Part shown: in pieces, positions 26,997-32,515 of the stretch
Layout of the letters: each line of letters starts with the position of its first letter
How positions within the stretch are numbered: the first letter of the stretch is position 1
Assembly: GCA_026417535.1 (NCBI GenBank)
Contig: JAOADB010000001.1
Coordinates: 1-32,515, forward strand
Direction of reading: 5' to 3'
From: Caldilineales bacterium
Lineage (GTDB): Bacteria > Chloroflexota > Anaerolineae > J102
DNA length: 32,515 nt
Made by a program: the position numbers and the translations under genes
Notes under the pieces: generated by a model
Seen by the model: only the letters and a program-made list of their open reading frames with translations
Databases searched by the model: none
Told to the model about the DNA's origin: nothing

Positions 26997-29160
26997 ACCA
27001 CTCCTGATGGGGCCGTTCGGCGGGCCAAGCGATCTCGGCCAGGGCCTCGCTCAACTCGGTGGTGACGATATGCTTGCCGCGCAGGCCGATGGTGTGGAAA
27101 CCGGCCTGATCGTGCATGCGCAGCAGGGCTTCCACAGCCGCCTTGCCCAACCGTGCCGCCAGGATGCGGTCAAACGGCGAAGGTGAGCCACCTCGCTGCA
27201 CATGGCCCAGGGTCACCGAGCGCACATCGAACAGGCCGCTGCCTTCGGCGTCGAGGATACGGCGGATCATTTCGGTGGTGTAGGCAGGCGAGGCCCGCTC
27301 GTTGTAGATGAGGATGGCCAAACGTTTGCCCGCTTGAAAATCCCGGCGCAGACGCTCGGCGTCGGCCGCCAGGCGTTGCAGGGTCACCCCTTCTTCGGGC
27401 AGGTAGACCTGCTCGGCGCCACTCGCCAGCGCCGCCATCAGGGCCAAATAGCCACAATCGTAGCCCATCACCTCGACGACGTAGGCCCGTTTGTTGGCGC
27501 CGGCCGTGTCCTTGACCTTGTCAACGGCGGCGATGATGTTGTTGAGGGCGGTGTCGGCGCCGATGGCGAAGTCGGTACCGGGCAAGTTGTTGTTGATGCT
27601 GGCCGGGACCACGAGGACGGGGATCTGCATGGCCGGATAGCGGCGATAATGGGCGGCCATGACCTCGGCGTTTTGATAGGCGTCCATGCCGCCAATGAGG
27701 ATCATGGCCGTGACGGCATGCTCGTGCAGGACCGCAGCCAGCCGGTCCAAGTCGCCGGGCTGAAGCAAATAGCGCCCCGATCCCAGCTCCGAACCCCCGC
27801 GCGCGGCCCAACCGCTCACCGTCATCCACGCCAGCTCGATCACATCCCCGCGCAAAAGCCCTTCCAGACCGTATTGGGCGCCGAGGACGCGGTAGCCGTG
27901 GTCGCGGGCCACGCGCGTCACTACTCGCACGCAGGCATTCATCCCCGGCGCGTCGTGCCCGGCCGTCACGACCAGGATGGTGCCGGCATGGGTGTCCTCC
28001 TTCGGAGCCACCTCGGTCAGCAATCGCAACAGGGCCAGCTGATCCTGGAAGCTGGGGCCGCGCAAAGTCAGGGCGGTCTCGTAATCGCCGGCGTCAATGC
28101 ACTTGCCCACGGCTTGGCTCTTCTCCACCACCTCCACCAAAGGGGTGCTCTGCACCTCATTGTTGACGATGCCGAGAAAGCGCGGGGGCTGCTCGGCGCC
28201 GTGGGCCAGCAGATCCTCGACCGCAGCCGCGCCTAGGCGGGTGGCCAGGATGCGGTCGTAGGCGCTGGGCGAGCCGCCCCGCTGCACATGGCCGAGCACG
28301 GTCACACGGGTTTCGGCGCCCAGTTGCTTTGTGAGGATGTCGCTGACGGTGGCCGCCGAAAGGGGCAGGCCGTCGGGATGGCGAGCGCCTTCGGCCTGGA
28401 TGACGATGGCATGTTTGCGCCCCGCCTCGCGACCGCGACGCAGGGATGCCACCATCTCCTGGTGCCACCGCGGCTTCAACTCCTCTTCGGGGATGATGAT
28501 CCAGTGCGCGCCCGAAGCCAGCCCGCCGGCCAGGGCCAAGTAGCCGCAATTGCGGCCCATGACCTCCAGGACGAAGGTGCGCTGGTGGGCCGAAGCCGTG
28601 CTGACGAGCTGATCGGCGGCCTCGACGATGCGATGCAGGGCCGTATCGGCGCCGATGGACATGTCGGTGCCGTAGGTATCGTTGTCAATGGAACCGGGCA
28701 GGCCGACAACGGCCAGGGTGGGGCGGGCATCGGCGGGCAACTCGATTTCGCCCGCGGTTGCCGCCTCGCGCAGCAGGTCGGGCCATTCCTCGGCCAGGAT
28801 GCGGGCGCCGGTCAACGACCCATCGCCGCCGATGACCACGAGACCGTCAATCCTGTGGCGGTAGAGGTTGACGGCGGCCTTGCGCCGGCCTTCGCGGGTG
28901 CGGAACTCCTGGGACCGGGCCGTGCCCAAAACGGTGCCGCCCTTTTGCAGGATACCGCCTACCGACCACCAGTTCATCGGCTCGATGGCCTCACCCCCCT
29001 CAACGGCCCCTTGCCAACCGTTGTGAATGCCATACACCTGGAGGCCGTGGTACAGGGCCATGCGCACCACCGCGCGCACGGCTGCGTTCATCCCCGGTGC
29101 ATCACCCCCGCTGGTGAGCACTGCAATGGCGCGGACTTTGCCTGACGTCATGGAAGCCAT
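26962..29160 (-). CDS. fused double 6-phosphofructokinase (tandem PFK domains)
   Basis: N half: LTSGGDAPGMNAAVRAV, GGDGSLTGA, PGSIDNDTYGTDMSIGADTALHRI, HQRTFVLEVMGRNCGYLAL, GHVQRGGSPSAYD. C half: VTAGHDAPGMNACVRVV, GGMDAYQNA, PASINNNLPGTDFAIGADTALNNI, MGYDCGYLAL, GHVQRGGSPSPFD. Confidence 0.95.
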   Translation of the reverse strand: MASMTSGKVRAIAVLTSGGDAPGMNAAVRAVVRMALYHGLQVYGIHNGWQGAVEGGEAIEPMNWWSVGGILQKGGTVLGTARSQEFRTREGRRKAAVNLYRHRIDGLVVIGGDGSLTGARILAEEWPDLLREAATAGEIELPADARPTLAVVGLPGSIDNDTYGTDMSIGADTALHRIVEAADQLVSTASAHQRTFVLEVMGRNCGYLALAGGLASGAHWIIIPEEELKPRWHQEMVASLRRGREAGRKHAIVIQAEGARHPDGLPLSAATVSDILTKQLGAETRVTVLGHVQRGGSPSAYDRILATRLGAAAVEDLLAHGAEQPPRFLGIVNNEVQSTPLVEVVEKSQAVGKCIDAGDYETALTLRGPSFQDQLALLRLLTEVAPKEDTHAGTILVVTAGHDAPGMNACVRVVTRVARDHGYRVLGAQYGLEGLLRGDVIELAWMTVSGWAARGGSELGSGRYLLQPGDLDRLAAVLHEHAVTAMILIGGMDAYQNAEVMAAHYRRYPAMQIPVLVVPASINNNLPGTDFAIGADTALNNIIAAVDKVKDTAGANKRAYVVEVMGYDCGYLALMAALASGAEQVYLPEEGVTLQRLAADAERLRRDFQAGKRLAILIYNERASPAYTTEMIRRILDAEGSGLFDVRSVTLGHVQRGGSPSPFDRILAARLGKAAVEALLRMHDQAGFHTIGLRGKHIVTTELSEALAEIAWPAERPHQEWFMALRDLARIL

Positions 29161-29163
29161 CCT

Positions 29164-29239
29164 GACGAGAACGAAGACAAAGGACGAAAGACGGAAGACG
29201 AAAAAACACCTTCGTCCTTCGTCTTTCGTCTTTCGTCCT
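29164..29239. repeat. family A repeat hairpin, facing arms
   Basis: Arm aggacgaaagacggaagacgaa (29181-29202) versus ttcgtctttcgtctttcgtcct (29218-29239), 22-bp stem with one G-T position. Confidence 0.85.
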
Positions 29240-29291
29240 AAAGGCGAGACCGAAAGCGGAACGAAGGACAGACGACGCCCGAAAGCGACGC

Positions 29292-30533
29292 TCAGGACGA
29301 CACCCCGCGACGGGGCGGCGGTCCATCCAAACCCGCAGCCCGGCGCAGTTCCTCGGCCCGATCGGTGTGCTCCCAAGGCAGGTCAATGTCGGTGCGACCG
29401 AAGTGGCCGTATGCGGCCGTCTGCCGGTAGATGGGCCGGCGCAGGTTCAGGTCGCGGATGATGGCGCCCGGCCGTAGGTCGAAATGCTCACGCACGAGCC
29501 GCTCGATGAGGGCATCATCCACCTTGCCCGTGCCGAAGGTCTCGATGCTGATGCTTAGAGGTTCGGCCACACCGATGGCATAGGAAATCTGGATTTCGCA
29601 GCGGTCGGCCAGGCCGGCGGCGACGATGTTCTTGGCCACCCAACGGGCCGCATAGGCGCCGGAACGGTCCACCTTGGTGGGGTCTTTGCCCGAAAAGGCG
29701 CCGCCGCCATGCCGACCGACGCCGCCGTAGGTGTCCACGATGATCTTGCGACCGGTCAAACCGGCATCGCCCAGCGGACCACCCAGGACAAAACGCCCCG
29801 TCGGGTTGACGAAAATCTTGGTCGAGCCGTTCATCCAACGGCCCAGGACCGGCTCGATGACATATTCGATGATATCGGCCCGGATCTGCTTTTGTTCGAT
29901 TTCCGGCGCATGCTGGGCCGACACGAGTACGGTATCCACCCGTTGGGGCTTGCCGTAGCTGTACTCGACCGTAACCTGGGCTTTGCCGTCGGGCCGCAGA
30001 TAGGGCAGGATGCCGGTCTTGCGCACCTCGGCCAGCCGTCGGGTCAGGCGATGGGCCAAGCTAATGCTGAGGGGCATGAGTTCGGGCGTTTCGTCGCAGG
30101 CAAAGCCCACCATCATCCCCTGGTCGCCGGCGCCGATGAGGTCAATCTCGGCATCGGTCATCCGCCCTTCCTTGGCCTCGAGGGCCCGGTCCACCCCCAT
30201 GGCGATGTCGGGCGATTGGGCGGCGATGGCCGACTGGACGGCGCAGGTATCGGCATCGAAACCGTAGGCGCTGCAGGTGTAGCCGATCTCGCGGATGGTC
30301 TGGCGCACGAGCTGGTCGAAGTTGACGACGGCCGTGGTGGTAATTTCGCCCAGCAGCATGACAAAGCCGGTCTTGGTCGCCGCCTCGCAGGCCACGCGGG
30401 CGTAAGGGTCCTGGGCCAGGCAGGCATCCAGCACGGCATCGCTGATCTGGTCGCACATCTTGTCGGGATGCCCTTCCGTCACCGATTCGCTGGTGAAGAA
30501 GAGCTTGGGCGAACGCATGAAGGTGGTACTCAT
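29292..30533 (-). CDS. metK: S-adenosylmethionine synthetase
   Basis: [72 protein letters not shown]. Confidence 0.98.
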   Translation of the reverse strand: MSTTFMRSPKLFFTSESVTEGHPDKMCDQISDAVLDACLAQDPYARVACEAATKTGFVMLLGEITTTAVVNFDQLVRQTIREIGYTCSAYGFDADTCAVQSAIAAQSPDIAMGVDRALEAKEGRMTDAEIDLIGAGDQGMMVGFACDETPELMPLSISLAHRLTRRLAEVRKTGILPYLRPDGKAQVTVEYSYGKPQRVDTVLVSAQHAPEIEQKQIRADIIEYVIEPVLGRWMNGSTKIFVNPTGRFVLGGPLGDAGLTGRKIIVDTYGGVGRHGGGAFSGKDPTKVDRSGAYAARWVAKNIVAAGLADRCEIQISYAIGVAEPLSISIETFGTGKVDDALIERLVREHFDLRPGAIIRDLNLRRPIYRQTAAYGHFGRTDIDLPWEHTDRAEELRRAAGLDGPPPRRGVSS

Positions 30534-30542
30534 AGGCGGATT

Positions 30543-32515
<1,973 letters not shown>

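Overview
32.5-kb GC-rich bacterial contig, probably Chloroflexota-like (inferred from gene content and repeat style only; not tested). The first 27 nt match a Nextera transposon adapter, so the left edge is a library artefact. Coding content, left to right:
- polytopic GT-like membrane protein; Zn-dependent alcohol dehydrogenase; pRiA4b ORF-3-like protein; DUF6062-like protein; MFS transporter
- a run of four radical-SAM loci (three B12-binding type, one SPASM type), the last interrupted by one in-frame TAA between the B12-binding and radical-SAM parts
- orphan secreted Cys-rich protein plus single-TM protein, next to a NarL-type response regulator, a GH-like membrane-anchored protein and a PhoR-like histidine kinase
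- rtcB; DUF5763-like protein; GT2
- the conserved rplL-rplJ (with L10 leader)-rplA-rplK-nusG-secE-trnW-rpmG-tuf-trnT-trnY-trnT block
- a small molybdopterin-domain protein; a fused double phosphofructokinase with a eukaryote-like degenerate C-terminal half; metK; ahcY; and a partial PfkB-family (adenosine kinase-like) gene.
The most unusual non-coding signal is several unrelated sequence families of 7-nt (one 8-nt) short repeats, often arranged as facing inverted arms and almost confined to intergenic gaps. There is also a dispersed 33-bp palindrome and a duplicated TTGACCGCGGTCAA palindrome, one copy of which lies inside a CDS. No CRISPR array, rRNA or transposase was found.
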